Below the pieces are notes generated by a model. It saw nothing but the letters and a program-made list of their open reading frames with translations. It was not told where the DNA came from and did no database searches. A stretch of 64,000 bases of DNA from Pseudomonas pharyngis (lineage in GTDB: Bacteria > Pseudomonadota > Gammaproteobacteria > Pseudomonadales > Pseudomonadaceae). A program made the translations under genes and the position numbers. Location of the stretch: the NCBI RefSeq assembly GCF_021602345.1, contig NZ_BQID01000012.1:124001-188000 (forward strand). Reading direction: 5' to 3'. Of this stretch, positions 1 to 10,348 are shown piece by piece (positions within the stretch are counted from its first letter, which is position 1; each line of letters opens with the position of its first letter).

Positions 1-2758
1 GTCGGTCATGCGCTACTGGCTGGACATGGGCATCGACGGCCTGCGCCTGGATGCGATTCCGTACCTGATCGAGCGCGATGGCACCAACAACGAAAACCTT
101 CCGGAAACCCACGACGTTCTCAAGCAGATCCGCGCCGAAATTGACGCAAACTACCCCGATCGCATGCTGCTGGCCGAAGCCAACCAATGGCCCGAAGACA
201 CCCAGCTGTATTTTGGTGATACCGACGCCGAGGGCGTGAATGGCGACGAATGCCACATGGCGTTCCACTTCCCGCTGATGCCGCGCATGTACATGGCGCT
301 GGCCCAGGAAGATCGCTTTCCGATCACCGACATCCTGCGCCAGACCCCGGAGATCCCGGCCAACTGCCAATGGGCGATTTTCCTGCGCAACCACGATGAG
401 CTGACGCTGGAGATGGTCACCGACAAGGAACGCGACTACCTGTGGAATTACTACGCGGCCGACCGTCGCGCACGGATCAACCTCGGCATCCGCCGGCGTC
501 TGGCGCCGTTGATGGAACGTGACCGCCGCCGCATCGAACTGCTCAACAGCCTGCTGCTGTCGATGCCCGGCACGCCGACCCTGTATTACGGCGATGAAAT
601 CGGCATGGGCGACAACATCTACCTCGGCGACCGCGACGGCGTGCGTACGCCGATGCAATGGTCGATCGACCGCAACGGCGGCTTCTCTCGCGCCGACCCG
701 GCCAGTCTGGTACTGCCGCCGATCATGGACCCGCAATACGGCTATCAGTCGGTCAACGTCGAAACCCAGGCCGGCGACCCGCATTCGCTGCTGAACTGGA
801 CCCGACGCCTGCTGACCGTGCGCAAGCAATCCAAGGCGTTCGGTCGTGGCACCTTGAAGATGTTGTCGCCGGCCAACCGTCGCGTTCTGGCCTACACCCG
901 CGAATACACCGGGCCGGACGGCAAGCACGAAATCATTCTCTGCGTAGCCAACGTGTCACGCAGTGCACAAGCGGTGGAACTCGACCTGTCGGCTTACGTC
1001 GGCATGGTGCCGGTGGAAATGCTCGGTGGTAACGCGTTCCCGCCCATCGGCCAGTTGAGTTTCCTGCTGACCCTGCCGCCTTACGGGTTCTACTGGTTCG
1101 GCCTGGCGGCGGAAAACCAGATGCCGAGCTGGCACGTGGAACCTGCGCAGAGCCTGCCGGACTTCACCACGCTGGTGCTGAAAAAGCGCATGGAGGAACT
1201 GCTCGAAGCACCGTCCCGGGCCACCCTCGAACAGGCGATCCTGCCGAGCTGGCTGCAGAACCGCCGCTGGTTTGCCGGCAAGGACGCGGCCATCGAACAG
1301 GTGAAACTGGCCTACGGCGTGCGCTTCGGCGATGCGCAGCATCCGGTGTTGTTCAGCGAAATCGAAGTGCAGAGCGGCGGGCAGACCAGCCGGTATCAAC
1401 TGCCGTTCGGGTTCATTGCCGAAGATCAGGTCGGGCCGGCATTGCCGCAACAACTGGCCCTGGCCCGAGTGCGCCGGGTTCGCCAGGTCGGCTTGATTAC
1501 TGATGCCTTCAGCCTTGAAGCATTTGTTCGCGCGGTGCTGCAAGGTATGCAGGGCGGTACGGTGCTGGAGTCCAGTGATGGCGAGATCCGTTTCGAGGCG
1601 ACGCCGCAACTGGAAAAACTCGGTCTCGGCGCGGAATCCGAAGTGCGCTATCTGTCCGCCGAGCAGTCCAACAGTTCAGTGGTGATCGGCAACAGTCTGG
1701 TGCTCAAGCTGATCCGCAAAGTCGCTTCCGGCGTACACCCGGAACTGGAGATGAGCGCTTACCTGACCGCGGCCGGATTTGCCAATATCTCACCGCTGCT
1801 CGGCTCGGTGATTCGTCGGGACGGGAAGGGTGAAGACAATCTGTTGATGATTGCACAGGGCTATCTGAGCAATCAGGGCGACGCTTGGGAATGGACGCAG
1901 AACAACCTCGAACGTGCACTGCGCGACGAACTGGCCGACGCGGTGTCCGAGCAGGCGCAACACTACAACGCCTTGGGCGAACTGAAGGATTTCGCCGGGA
2001 TGCTCGGCCAGCGTCTGGGGGAAATGCATCAGGTACTGGCAGCGCCGAGCGACAACAAGGACTTCGCGCCGCAAGTCAGTTCGGCCAAGGATGCCCAGGC
2101 GAGCGGCAAGGATGTCGCGGCGCAGGTCGAACATGCCCTGAAGCTCCTGAAGCAACATCAGGGCGAACTAGACGCGGCGGATCAGAAGCTGGTCGCTCGT
2201 TTGCTCGACAACAAGAAAACCATCCTTGCCCACGTGCAGGAACTGGCCAAGCAATCCGCCGGCGGTCTGCGGATCCGTGTGCACGGCGACCTGCATTTGG
2301 GGCAGGTGCTGGTAATCAAGGGCGATGCCTACCTGATCGACTTCGAAGGTGAACCGGCGCGGCCACTGGCCGAACGCCGAGGCAAGCACAGTCCGTACAA
2401 GGACGTCAGCGGGGTGCTGCGCTCCTTCGACTATGCCGCGGCCATGGCGCTGAATGTGCACAACGTCGACAACAGCCCCGAGGCCGAAGCCGCGCGTCGG
2501 CGGGTCACGGAGCGTTACCTGCGTGAAGCCCGGGAAGCATTTCTCCAGGCATATCGCCAAGCGGCAGCTAGTCTTGATCATGCCTGGCAAGATCCTGAAG
2601 GTGCCGACGCCGCACTGGCGTTGTTCGGTCTGGAGAAAGCGGCCTACGAAGTGGCCTATGAAGCCGAAAATCGCCCCACCTGGCTGCCCGTGCCGCTGCA
2701 CGGTCTGTATGGGTTATTGACGGGGCTCAAACCCTTTTCCGATCTTGGTGGAGAGTAG
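1..2758 (+). CDS. treS: Trehalose synthase (maltose alpha-D-glucosyltransferase) fused to maltokinase, 5' end missing
   Basis: Interconverts maltose and trehalose and phosphorylates maltose to maltose 1-phosphate, the donor used by GlgE. The frame is open from the left edge, so the gene starts outside the window; the ATG at base 8 is internal. Numbered from that Met, the GH13 motifs are DGLRLDAIP with nucleophile Asp15, LLAEANQ with acid/base Glu57, and FLRNHDE with Asp130. From about residue 400 to the end lies the maltokinase (Pep2) part, with kinase motifs HGDLHLGQ near residue 760 and LIDFEGEP near 778. TreS-maltokinase fusions of this kind are known in pseudomonads. The stop is two bases before the glgB ATG, so the two are an operon; glgE would be expected just upstream, outside the window. 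Confidence 0.95.
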   Translation, partial: SVMRYWLDMGIDGLRLDAIPYLIERDGTNNENLPETHDVLKQIRAEIDANYPDRMLLAEANQWPEDTQLYFGDTDAEGVNGDECHMAFHFPLMPRMYMALAQEDRFPITDILRQTPEIPANCQWAIFLRNHDELTLEMVTDKERDYLWNYYAADRRARINLGIRRRLAPLMERDRRRIELLNSLLLSMPGTPTLYYGDEIGMGDNIYLGDRDGVRTPMQWSIDRNGGFSRADPASLVLPPIMDPQYGYQSVNVETQAGDPHSLLNWTRRLLTVRKQSKAFGRGTLKMLSPANRRVLAYTREYTGPDGKHEIILCVANVSRSAQAVELDLSAYVGMVPVEMLGGNAFPPIGQLSFLLTLPPYGFYWFGLAAENQMPSWHVEPAQSLPDFTTLVLKKRMEELLEAPSRATLEQAILPSWLQNRRWFAGKDAAIEQVKLAYGVRFGDAQHPVLFSEIEVQSGGQTSRYQLPFGFIAEDQVGPALPQQLALARVRRVRQVGLITDAFSLEAFVRAVLQGMQGGTVLESSDGEIRFEATPQLEKLGLGAESEVRYLSAEQSNSSVVIGNSLVLKLIRKVASGVHPELEMSAYLTAAGFANISPLLGSVIRRDGKGEDNLLMIAQGYLSNQGDAWEWTQNNLERALRDELADAVSEQAQHYNALGELKDFAGMLGQRLGEMHQVLAAPSDNKDFAPQVSSAKDAQASGKDVAAQVEHALKLLKQHQGELDAADQKLVARLLDNKKTILAHVQELAKQSAGGLRIRVHGDLHLGQVLVIKGDAYLIDFEGEPARPLAERRGKHSPYKDVSGVLRSFDYAAAMALNVHNVDNSPEAEAARRRVTERYLREAREAFLQAYRQAAASLDHAWQDPEGADAALALFGLEKAAYEVAYEAENRPTWLPVPLHGLYGLLTGLKPFSDLGGE

Positions 2759-2760
2759 TC

Positions 2761-4992
2761 ATGAGTTTCTCGAACAGGGAACAGGGTCACGCTAAAGAAA
2801 GATTGCTGCCCACTGCAAAAGACATTGATGCTTTAGTGCGCGCAGAACACCACGACCCGTTTTCCATTCTTGGCCCCCACGGCGATGGCGCCGGCGGGCA
2901 GTTTATCCGGGCGTATCTGCCCGGCGCGTTGAGTGTTGCTGTCGTCGATAAAAACAGTGGCGAAGAACTCGGTCCGCTGGAGGCTACCGAAACGCCGGGG
3001 CTGTTTGTCGGCCATTTCGAGGGCGCACGGCCGTACCTGTTGCGCACCCGCTGGGCCGGTGGTGAACAGGTCGCGGAAGATCCCTACAGCTTTGGTCAGT
3101 TGCTCGGTGAAATGGACTTGTATCTGTTCGCCGAAGGCAATCACCGCGACCTCAGCAGCTGCCTCGGCGCGCAGCTGAAAACCGTCGATGGCGTCGACGG
3201 TGTGCGCTTTGCCGTGTGGGCGCCGAATGCCCGGCGGGTGTCGGTGGTCGGTGACTTCAACGTTTGGGACGGCCGGCGACATCCGATGCGCCTGCGGCAT
3301 CCATCCGGCGTGTGGGAGTTGTTCATTCCACGCCTGCAGGCGGGCGAACTGTACAAGTACGAAATCCTCGGCGCTCACGGCATCCTGCCGCTGAAGGCCG
3401 ACCCCATGGCACTGGCCACCAGCCTGCCGCCGGACACTGCGTCAAAAGTCGCCGCACCGTTGCAGATCGACTGGCAGGATCAGGACTGGATGAACGGCCG
3501 CCACGAGCGTCAACAGCACAGCGCGCCGCTGTCGATCTATGAGTTGCACGCCGGATCCTGGCAGTGCGAACTCGATGATCTGGGCGAAGTGGCGCGCCAA
3601 TACACCTGGCCAGAACTGGCCGAACGACTGATTCCTTACGTGAAGGAACTGGGTTTCACCCACATCGAACTGATGCCGATCATGGAGCACCCGTTCGGCG
3701 GTTCGTGGGGCTATCAGTTGCTGTCGCAGTTCGCTCCGAGTGCGCGATACGGCACGCCCGAGCAGTTCGGCGATTTCGTCAATGCCTGCCACCAGGCCGG
3801 CATTGGTGTGATTCTCGACTGGGTGCCGGCGCATTTCCCCACCGATACCCACGGTCTGGCGCAGTTCGATGGCACGGCGTTGTATGAGTACGGCAACCCG
3901 CAGGAAGGTTTTCATCAGGATTGGGACACGCTGATCTACAACCTGGGCCGCACCGAAGTGCACGGCTACATGCTGGCGTCGGCGCTGCACTGGTTGAAGC
4001 ATTTCCACGTTGATGGGCTGCGGGTCGATGCGGTGGCGTCGATGCTCTATCGCGATTATTCGCGCAAGGCCGGCGAGTGGGTGCCGAACCGCCATGGCGG
4101 TCGCGAGAACCTGGAAGCCATCGATTTCCTGCGGCACTTGAACGACGTGGTGGCACTGGAAGCACCGGGCGCGCTGGTGATCGCCGAGGAGTCCACGGCG
4201 TGGCCGGGCGTCAGCCAGAGCACCCAGCAGGGCGGGCTCGGTTTCGCTTATAAATGGAACATGGGCTGGATGCACGATTCGCTGCATTACATCCAGCAGG
4301 ATCCGGTTTACCGCGCCCATCATCACAACGAATTGAGTTTCGGTCTGGTCTACGCCTGGTCCGAGCGTTTCATCCTGCCGATTTCCCACGACGAGGTGGT
4401 GCACGGCAAGCATTCGCTGATCGACAAGATGCCCGGCGACCGTTGGCAGAAATTCGCCAATCTGCGCGCCTACCTGAGCTTCATGTGGACCCATCCGGGC
4501 AAGAAGTTGCTGTTCATGGGCTGCGAGTTCGGTCAGTGGCGCGAGTGGAACCACGACCAGCAACTGGACTGGTATCTGCTGCAATATTCGGAACACCAAG
4601 GCATGCAGAAACTGGTCGGCGACCTCAACCGGCTCTACCGCGAAGAGCCAGCGCTGCACGAGCAGGACGATGCGCCGCAAGGCTTTCAGTGGTTGATCGG
4701 TGATGATGCGATCAACAGCGTTTACGCCTGGTTGCGCTGGAGCAAGGACGGCACGCCGGTGCTGGTGGTGGCCAACTTCACTCCGGTGCCGCGCCAGTCG
4801 TACCGGGTCGGTGTGCCGTTTGCCGGGCGCTGGAAGGAATTGCTCAACAGTGATGCCGACACCTACGCCGGTTCCAACTATGGCAATGGTGGCGGGGCGT
4901 TCACCGAAGAGGTGGCCAGCCATGGGCAGGCGTTGTCGCTGGAGCTGAACCTGCCGCCGCTGGCGGTGTTGATCCTCAAACCTGAGGGCTGA
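2761..4992 (+). CDS. glgB: 1,4-alpha-glucan branching enzyme GlgB
   Basis: Introduces alpha-1,6 branches into alpha-glucan. The 743-residue protein has the normal family length: an N-terminal CBM48-type sandwich with [15 protein letters not shown], then a GH13 barrel and a C-terminal beta domain. Motifs seen are [22 protein letters not shown] with the nucleophile Asp near residue 422, VIAEEST with the acid/base Glu near 475, and SHDEVVHGK near 542. The ATG follows GGAG by a normal distance and lies two bases after the treS stop. It is cotranscribed with treS-maltokinase and branches the polymer that GlgE would extend from maltose 1-phosphate. A short palindromic repeat lies just after it. Confidence 0.97.
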   Translation: MSFSNREQGHAKERLLPTAKDIDALVRAEHHDPFSILGPHGDGAGGQFIRAYLPGALSVAVVDKNSGEELGPLEATETPGLFVGHFEGARPYLLRTRWAGGEQVAEDPYSFGQLLGEMDLYLFAEGNHRDLSSCLGAQLKTVDGVDGVRFAVWAPNARRVSVVGDFNVWDGRRHPMRLRHPSGVWELFIPRLQAGELYKYEILGAHGILPLKADPMALATSLPPDTASKVAAPLQIDWQDQDWMNGRHERQQHSAPLSIYELHAGSWQCELDDLGEVARQYTWPELAERLIPYVKELGFTHIELMPIMEHPFGGSWGYQLLSQFAPSARYGTPEQFGDFVNACHQAGIGVILDWVPAHFPTDTHGLAQFDGTALYEYGNPQEGFHQDWDTLIYNLGRTEVHGYMLASALHWLKHFHVDGLRVDAVASMLYRDYSRKAGEWVPNRHGGRENLEAIDFLRHLNDVVALEAPGALVIAEESTAWPGVSQSTQQGGLGFAYKWNMGWMHDSLHYIQQDPVYRAHHHNELSFGLVYAWSERFILPISHDEVVHGKHSLIDKMPGDRWQKFANLRAYLSFMWTHPGKKLLFMGCEFGQWREWNHDQQLDWYLLQYSEHQGMQKLVGDLNRLYREEPALHEQDDAPQGFQWLIGDDAINSVYAWLRWSKDGTPVLVVANFTPVPRQSYRVGVPFAGRWKELLNSDADTYAGSNYGNGGGAFTEEVASHGQALSLELNLPPLAVLILKPEG

Positions 4993-5002
4993 CCCCACGC
5001 GA

Positions 5003-5033
5003 GATCGTTCCCACGCTCCGCGTGGGAACGATC
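5003..5033. repeat. Short perfect palindromic repeat (REP-like)
   Basis: Two perfect 13-base arms, gatcgttcccacg and cgtgggaacgatc, are separated by ctccg. It sits between the converging glgB and outer-membrane protein genes. No T-run follows on either strand, so it resembles an extragenic palindromic element, as is abundant in fluorescent pseudomonads, more than a classical terminator. Only one copy was noticed in this window. Confidence 0.7.
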
Positions 5034-5043
5034 ATACGGGTGC

Positions 5044-6114
5044 TCACCAGCGCATCCGGATCCCCAGGCTGCCAATCAACCCGTTCAGGTCGTTGTCGTC
5101 CACATCGCTGCTGTAATCGGCGCTGACGTACAGGCTCACCGTCGGTGTCATCCTCGCCACCAGCCCCAGGCCGACTTCCACGGTCGAGGACTTGCGGCTG
5201 CTGCTGATCTTGTCCACCTGATCCAGCGTCACCGTGTTGCCGGTATACACCGTGTGCCACAGGTTCGTGCGCACGTAGGGTTCGACCGGCAAGCCGTTCA
5301 GGTCATAGCTACCTTTCAAGCGTGCACCGACCCGGCCGCTCCAAGATGAAATATCGCTGGAAGACGCATTGCCCGAGCCCGCATAGGGTGTGTCCAGGGT
5401 GATGCGCTGGTTGATCAATTGCGCCTGCGGTTCAACCACCCAGTTTTCACCCAGACCGATCGGGAATCCGCCTTCCACCGACAGCGTCATCGCGCTGCCT
5501 TCGGTGGCCAGGCGTGCGCCTTGCTCGTTACGGCTGAAACCGCTGACCCGGCCGCCACTGGCCGACAGATCGACGTGCCAGCCTTGTGGGCCGATCAGGC
5601 TGTAGTAGGCGCCCAGGCTCTGGCCTTGCAGGTTGAGAGTGTCGGTGGTCGGGTCGGCGAGGGCGCGGCTGGTGATCAGGCCGTTGCCATTGCCCCTGAT
5701 CTGATTCACACCGCCGATCAGGCCGACTTGCTGGGTGTGCCCACTGCTGCTTTTCAAGGTCAGTACGGCGGGCCCCTTGAAGTCGCCGGTGCCGGGTGTG
5801 GCGAAGCCCGGGCTGATGACGTCGGTTTGCGCCTGGCGGGAAGTCGGTCCGTAAAGCTGTTCCCAGGCCGAGGGGGCGAGGTCTTCGGTAATCAGCTTTG
5901 TACCGCGCAGATCCGGCTGTGGGCTGAGCCGTTGCGGGCCCGGAGTCACGACCGTGGCGGGGAGAGTCATGACGGGAATGTCCTGGCGATACCAGGGTGT
6001 TGCTTCGTCCGCCACAGGACCCGCCTGCGCCTCCATGGACGAGCACAGCAAGATAGAACTTGAAACGGTGCAAAAGGTAACTTTGATCTCTTGTGAGGTG
6101 AGTGAGGTTTTCAT
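5044..6114 (-). CDS. Autotransporter-type outer membrane beta-barrel protein without a long passenger
   Basis: The 356-residue protein probably inserts in the outer membrane. A signal-like segment (residues about 10-31, ending EAQA) is followed by roughly 70-100 residues of linker. The rest, from about residue 120, alternates polar and hydrophobic residues as in autotransporter beta-barrels and ends IRMRW, with the terminal aromatic residue usual for barrel proteins. There is no long repetitive passenger domain, and the length is close to barrel plus linker only. It converges on glgB and stands alone. The n-region of the signal is long and only weakly basic, so the exact start is uncertain. 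The family call rests on the C-terminal pattern; the function is unknown. Confidence 0.7.
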   Translation of the reverse strand: MKTSLTSQEIKVTFCTVSSSILLCSSMEAQAGPVADEATPWYRQDIPVMTLPATVVTPGPQRLSPQPDLRGTKLITEDLAPSAWEQLYGPTSRQAQTDVISPGFATPGTGDFKGPAVLTLKSSSGHTQQVGLIGGVNQIRGNGNGLITSRALADPTTDTLNLQGQSLGAYYSLIGPQGWHVDLSASGGRVSGFSRNEQGARLATEGSAMTLSVEGGFPIGLGENWVVEPQAQLINQRITLDTPYAGSGNASSSDISSWSGRVGARLKGSYDLNGLPVEPYVRTNLWHTVYTGNTVTLDQVDKISSSRKSSTVEVGLGLVARMTPTVSLYVSADYSSDVDDNDLNGLIGSLGIRMRW

Positions 6115-6505
6115 GGAGGTCTACCTTGCTAGCGCATGCAGTATCTCGCCTTGGCGTCTCTCCTACCCCGAACGAGGGGCGACCGAATGGAGCGTGGCGA
6201 ATCCGTGGCCGCCCGTTTTTGACGAGTGACCTGGGGTTCGCCCCGAGTAGTGTTTCCGGGGGTAGTAAGGTAGAGCTAAGAAGACCCGAGCCGCTGCGTC
6301 AAGAAATTGAACGATGAGCGGTCGAGTCAAAACAGGTGATGCAAGTTTTTGTTTTTGCGTATTTATCTAAGTTCTTGTTTGTAGAGCTAATCGCTGTGGA
6401 AGCCGCGAGGCAGAGACTTTTTACAACCGACAGTCGGTCTGCGAAACCGGGCCTGGCGACCAATTTCGCATCGTTGCGTATGTAAGGACAGCTGTCAGTA
6501 TCGCG
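6115..6505. other. Intergenic region upstream of the barrel protein gene
   Basis: About 390 bases without a convincing ORF. It contains the leader of the leftward barrel gene, an AT-richer stretch around 6335-6380 that is the best place for a promoter, and a small hairpin gggg-ttc-gccc near 6234-6244. The leftward EEP gene ends at its right border. No terminator or RNA gene was recognised. Confidence 0.5.
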
Positions 6506-7303
6506 CTATAAATGCACTTCAACCGCCAGCGGCAAATGATCCGAAAGATGCGTCCACGGTTTGTTGCCGAGGATCTGCGGGTCGTGGCTGCTGGCATTGC
6601 GCAGGTAGATCCGATCCAGTCGCAGCAACGGGAAACGCGCGGGATAAGTCTTGGCCGGGCGGCCGTGGTGGCGTTCGAAGGCTTCGTGCAGGTAGTCGCG
6701 GCGGGCGAGAGCGACGTTACCCTGCAACTGCCAGTCATTGAAGTCGCCGGCGATGATCACTGGCGCGTCGTCGGGCAGGGATTCGAGCAACTGACAAAGC
6801 AACTGCAACTGCAATTGCCGATGGCTTTCGAGCAGGCTCAGGTGTACGCAGATGGCATGCACTTCGGCATGTCCCGGCACATCCAATATGCAGTGCAACA
6901 GCCCGCGCCGTTCCGGGCCGGTGATCGAGACGTCGAGATTGCGGTATTCGCGGATCGGGTATTTCGACAACAGGGCGTTGCCGTGATGGCCATCGGGATA
7001 GACCGCATTGCGGCCGTAGGCAAAGTCACTCCACATACTGTCGGCAAGGAATTCGTACTGTGAGGTTTGCGGCCATTCGTGGTAGCGGCTGGAATGCCGC
7101 TCGTGTTCGCCCACCACTTCCTGCAGAAACACCAGATCGGCCGAGGTGCTGCGCACCGCTTCACGCAGTTCCGGAAGGATGAAACGTCGATTGAGCGCGG
7201 TGAAACCCTTGTGCGTATTGACCGTCAGCACCCGCAGGCGATGGATGGCGGACGGGGTGGAAGTCTGCGCGTCGACGACATGACGCTTGGGATCGCTGGA
7301 CAC
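6506..7303 (-). CDS. Endonuclease/exonuclease/phosphatase (EEP) family hydrolase
   Basis: A metal-dependent phosphodiesterase or nuclease of the DNase I-like fold, about 265 residues. Family motifs are visible in order: [13 protein letters not shown] (metal-binding Glu), the GNALLSKYP strand, IIAGDFNDW and [11 protein letters not shown] (catalytic Asp-His near the C-terminus). The likely start is the GTG at 7303, five bases after GAGGAG; another GTG two codons upstream is too close to that site. It is the last gene of the leftward glucan/deacetylase block, 91 bases after the first PIG-L gene. Related EEP proteins in proteobacteria often sit near envelope lipid genes; the substrate here cannot be read from the sequence. 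Confidence 0.85.
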   Translation of the reverse strand: MSSDPKRHVVDAQTSTPSAIHRLRVLTVNTHKGFTALNRRFILPELREAVRSTSADLVFLQEVVGEHERHSSRYHEWPQTSQYEFLADSMWSDFAYGRNAVYPDGHHGNALLSKYPIREYRNLDVSITGPERRGLLHCILDVPGHAEVHAICVHLSLLESHRQLQLQLLCQLLESLPDDAPVIIAGDFNDWQLQGNVALARRDYLHEAFERHHGRPAKTYPARFPLLRLDRIYLRNASSHDPQILGNKPWTHLSDHLPLAVEVHL

Positions 7304-7394
7304 GTTCACTCCTCTGAATCATGACTGCCTGTTCATGCGACTGATCCGGGCGCGGGCAGTTCACTTTGACTGGCTGCCCGCGCCCGATGGACAG

Positions 7395-8156
7395 TCAATC
7401 GACGAAGACGATCTCGTAGGGCAGGCGCATGCGTTCCAGTATCGACTTGGGCAACAGTGGCGCGATTCCGATCGCCGGTTCGCCATTGAGCTGGCTGGCG
7501 TAGGCATGGGTGGCGTGGCTCTTGCGCGCGACGGTCCAGGTGTCGAGGCGCAGCTTGCGCGCGCGATGCCACGGAATCTGTCCCTGATCGCGTTCCGGCC
7601 AGTGCCAGGCCCAGACCGGCACGTCGTGGTAAGTGGCGCCGACCTGTTGCGCCGCTTTGGCACTGGCCCGGCCGACCACTTCATGATCGGCGGTGCCATC
7701 TTCGCACCAGGTGCTGAAGACCACATCACCGGGGCGCAGGTAGCGGGCGATGAAATCAGTCAGTTGGGTTTCCTGGTCGAGCAGGGCCTTGTCGGTAAAA
7801 CCGCCGCGCACCCATTTCAGGCTGTGCATCGGCAAACCGAGGCGGCGCAGGGCTTCGACGCTTTCCTGCGGGCGGAAAACGCTCAGGCGTTTTTCCGACC
7901 ACTGGCGCGAGCCCGGATGACTGGCGCTGCCATCGGTGATCGACAGCAGTTGCAAGGGATGTCCGAGGCTGGAAAGCAGTTGCAGCAAACCGCCGCAGGT
8001 CACTACTTCATCGCCGGGGTGCGGGGCGATGACCACGGCGCGGGCGCCGGGTGGCACCAAGGTGTGGGTATTGATGACGGGAATGTTGTCGAGCTGCGGG
8101 GCGCTGTTCCAGATCTGCGCCGGCAGACCGCTCTCGCTGAGGGATAACGGTTTCAT
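7395..8156 (-). CDS. PIG-L family deacetylase-like protein, variant HPGDE motif
   Basis: A 253-residue member of the PIG-L/MshB family of zinc-dependent GlcNAc-type deacetylases. The start is the ATG at 8156, preceded by AAGGA. The first metal motif reads APHPGDE instead of the usual HPDDE: the glycine codon is GGC (bases 8013-8015 on this strand). In MshB that first Asp is the general base and the second binds zinc, so this copy keeps the ligands (including ADHEVVG further on) but lacks the expected base. It is a paralogue of the PIG-L protein at 9590-10348, sharing TDGSASHPGS and ESVEALRRLGLPMH-like blocks. It may have lost or changed activity. It is separated from the glycosyltransferase by about 180 bases, so it may have its own promoter. 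Confidence 0.85.
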   Translation of the reverse strand: MKPLSLSESGLPAQIWNSAPQLDNIPVINTHTLVPPGARAVVIAPHPGDEVVTCGGLLQLLSSLGHPLQLLSITDGSASHPGSRQWSEKRLSVFRPQESVEALRRLGLPMHSLKWVRGGFTDKALLDQETQLTDFIARYLRPGDVVFSTWCEDGTADHEVVGRASAKAAQQVGATYHDVPVWAWHWPERDQGQIPWHRARKLRLDTWTVARKSHATHAYASQLNGEPAIGIAPLLPKSILERMRLPYEIVFVD

Positions 8157-8337
8157 GAGTGATACGTCCTTGTTGTGTCTCGCCCTCAGTCGCACAAGCG
8201 CCGGTCTCCAGGCGTGTTCGACCCGTGAAGGCTGGTGGATAGCCCTGCAGCGCTCCGAACCCTGGATTGCTGCGCAGCAGAGTATTGCTCAAGACGGGCG
8301 GTTCGTCGCGTCACAGATCAATCTGATCCGCTTTTTT

Positions 8338-8997
8338 TTATTCAGTCTGTGCCAACTGTCGCAGAAAGTCGCCAAATCCGCCGCGTGCACGACTGTCCAG
8401 ACGGGCGCTGGTAATGACCTGTGGCCGATGACTCCAGGCGATGCTGGCCCCGCAAAGCTCCAGTTGGCGCACCAGCCGCACATCTTCGTCACAGGTCAAT
8501 GGTTCGAAGCCTCCGGCACGCACGTAAGCTTGTGCGCTGACGCCCAGATTGGCGCCATGGATGTGCCGGTGTCCTTCGCAGGCCTGGTAATTACTGTGAT
8601 AGCGAATCTGCGCGGCTTCATCGAAGGTGTCATGCCAGCGCTCGACCGTCACCGTGCCGCACACGGCATCGGTGCCCAATCCCAGTTGTTCCACGAGCCA
8701 GTCTTCGGCGACGCGGCTGTCGGCGTCGGTGCAGGAAATCCAGCGAGCACCCCGATCAAGCAGCTGTTGCGCACCGATGGCTCGGGCCTGGCCGACATTG
8801 CGTGCCTCGATGCTCAGCGCCCGCACAGGGTACTGGCTGACGATATGCGCCGAACGGTCGGTGCAACTGTCGAGCACTACCAGGATCTCCACCGGTTCAC
8901 CTGCCAGCATCGGATGCCCGGCGGCGCGCAGGGCGGCCTGCAGGCAGTCATCGAGCCACTCTTCTTCGTTGTGTGCCGGGATCAGGATGCCAATCAT
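8338..8997 (-). CDS. Family 2 glycosyltransferase
   Basis: A 219-residue GT-A fold enzyme transferring a sugar from a nucleotide sugar. It begins with the family signature IGILIPAHNEEEWL, has VVLDSCTDRS, and carries the metal-binding TDADS near residue 90; ANLGVS and the acidic CDEDVRL near residue 168 match the acceptor/catalytic region. There are no membrane segments, so it is cytosolic. Its ATG overlaps the methyltransferase stop as ATGA, showing translational coupling within the ACAD-PIG-L-methyltransferase-GT2 set. The acceptor is unknown; partnership with a deacetylase and a methyltransferase suggests synthesis of a modified amino sugar glycoside. Confidence 0.88.
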   Translation of the reverse strand: MIGILIPAHNEEEWLDDCLQAALRAAGHPMLAGEPVEILVVLDSCTDRSAHIVSQYPVRALSIEARNVGQARAIGAQQLLDRGARWISCTDADSRVAEDWLVEQLGLGTDAVCGTVTVERWHDTFDEAAQIRYHSNYQACEGHRHIHGANLGVSAQAYVRAGGFEPLTCDEDVRLVRQLELCGASIAWSHRPQVITSARLDSRARGGFGDFLRQLAQTE

Positions 8998-9593
8998 CGC
9001 AACCCCTCCAGCGCGGCCACCGAACGCGGTTCGCGGCTCCAGACTTCCAGCAGGAAATCTGCCTCCTGATGCAGGACCAATCGTGACAGGTGCAACTGTT
9101 CATGAATCAGGTCATGGACCTGACGAGCATTGAGCGGGCAGCCATCGATGGGCGGGCGCCAGTGACAGGCCAGCAATTGACCGTCTGCCGTCAACGAATC
9201 GCTGATGCGACGGATGACCTCTGTCAGATCCTGTCGATCAAGGTAGTAGCCGATTTCGCTGAATACGATCAGGTCGAATTTTTCCTCAGGCCAGTCAACA
9301 GGGAGGCGACCCTGCCGCACCTCGGCGTGGTCGAACAGGCTCAGCCGGGTACGCGCCAGATTCACCGCGGCGGCGCTTGTATCGCAGCACAACAGTCGAT
9401 CACAGCGTTCGGCCAGCGCGGCACTCAGTTCACCGTTGGCGCAACCCGGTTCGAAGATCGCGCGGTAATGCGGGCGGGGCAGTGCCGCCAGGGTCACCAG
9501 GCGTTTACGCTGCTCGTACCAGCGCTGGCGAAATCCCCAAGGGTCGTTATTGCCGGCGAACAGGCCTTCGAAGTAACGATCCTCGACGCTCAT
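8994..9593 (-). CDS. Class I SAM-dependent methyltransferase, NodS-like
   Basis: A 199-residue methyltransferase. The N-terminus (YFEGLFAGNNDPWGF) is typical of the NodS-like family, whose founder N-methylates the deacetylated chitooligosaccharide of Nod factors. The SAM-binding motif I is FEPGCANGELS near residue 48, followed by the acidic LLCCDTS and the FDLIVFSEIGYYL motif. It overlaps the PIG-L gene upstream and the glycosyltransferase downstream by four bases each (ATGA). The coupling to a deacetylase and a glycosyltransferase supports a sugar amine as substrate, but this is inference. Confidence 0.88.
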   Translation of the reverse strand: MSVEDRYFEGLFAGNNDPWGFRQRWYEQRKRLVTLAALPRPHYRAIFEPGCANGELSAALAERCDRLLCCDTSAAAVNLARTRLSLFDHAEVRQGRLPVDWPEEKFDLIVFSEIGYYLDRQDLTEVIRRISDSLTADGQLLACHWRPPIDGCPLNARQVHDLIHEQLHLSRLVLHQEADFLLEVWSREPRSVAALEGLR

Positions 9594-10348
9594 AGAAAGA
9601 CCACCTCGAACGGTTGCAGCAAACGGTCGATGACATAGGGCGCGAGCACCGGTGGCAGTCCCGCGTCGGGATCACCCTCCAACTGACTGGCGAAGGCATG
9701 CACTGCGTGACGCTTGCGCGCGACCTGCGCCGGGCTGAGCAGAATCTTGCGCGCCCGTTCCCAGGGCACGATGGCGTCTTCCGGCGTCGCCCAGTGCCAG
9801 GTCCAGACCGGCAGTTCGTGGCAAATTGCACCCACGCGGTACGCTGCTTCGACGCTGGCGCGGCCGACGGCCTCATGGTCGCTGTGGCCGTCTTCGCGCC
9901 AGGTGGTGAAGATCACGTCGTCGGGTTGCAGGTAGCGCGTCAGGTATTCGCAAAGCATCGATTCGCGCGCGGCGACCTGGGTGTCGGGGAAACCGCCGCG
10001 CAGCCATTGCACCTGATGCATGGGCAGGCCGAGACGACGCAGGGCTTCGGCGGATTCCTGCGGGCGCACCACACTCAGGCGCTCCACCGGCCAGCGCTCC
10101 GAGCCCGGATGGCTGGCGCTGCCGTCGGTGACCGAAATCAGTTGCAGGGTGCGGCCCGCCGCTGCGAGCTGTTGCAACAGCCCGCCGCAACCGAGCACTT
10201 CATCATCCGGATGCGGCGCGATTACCACGGCCCGCGACCCCGGCGGAACCAGGTCGAGAATGTCGATGCTCTCCACCGCTGCCAGATGACGCGAGCCCTG
10301 CCACTCATGCAAGGAGGTTCCTTCACCGATGATCGGATTGCGCTTCAT
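9590..10348 (-). CDS. PIG-L family deacetylase
   Basis: A 252-residue zinc-dependent deacetylase of the PIG-L/MshB family, expected to remove an acetyl group from an N-acetyl amino sugar or similar compound. The complete motif APHPDDE is near residue 45 and SDHEAVG near 145, so unlike its paralogue at 7395-8156 it has all expected catalytic residues. The start is the ATG at 10348, which overlaps the acyl-CoA dehydrogenase stop as ATGA; another ATG three codons upstream is less well placed. It also overlaps the methyltransferase start by four bases. Confidence 0.9.
   Translation of the reverse strand: MKRNPIIGEGTSLHEWQGSRHLAAVESIDILDLVPPGSRAVVIAPHPDDEVLGCGGLLQQLAAAGRTLQLISVTDGSASHPGSERWPVERLSVVRPQESAEALRRLGLPMHQVQWLRGGFPDTQVAARESMLCEYLTRYLQPDDVIFTTWREDGHSDHEAVGRASVEAAYRVGAICHELPVWTWHWATPEDAIVPWERARKILLSPAQVARKRHAVHAFASQLEGDPDAGLPPVLAPYVIDRLLQPFEVVFL

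Noticed and set aside
3442-4998. 518-codon ORF antisense to glgB
   Set aside because: It mirrors the codon structure of glgB, has no recognisable domain and no ribosome site; such shadows are common in GC-rich genes.
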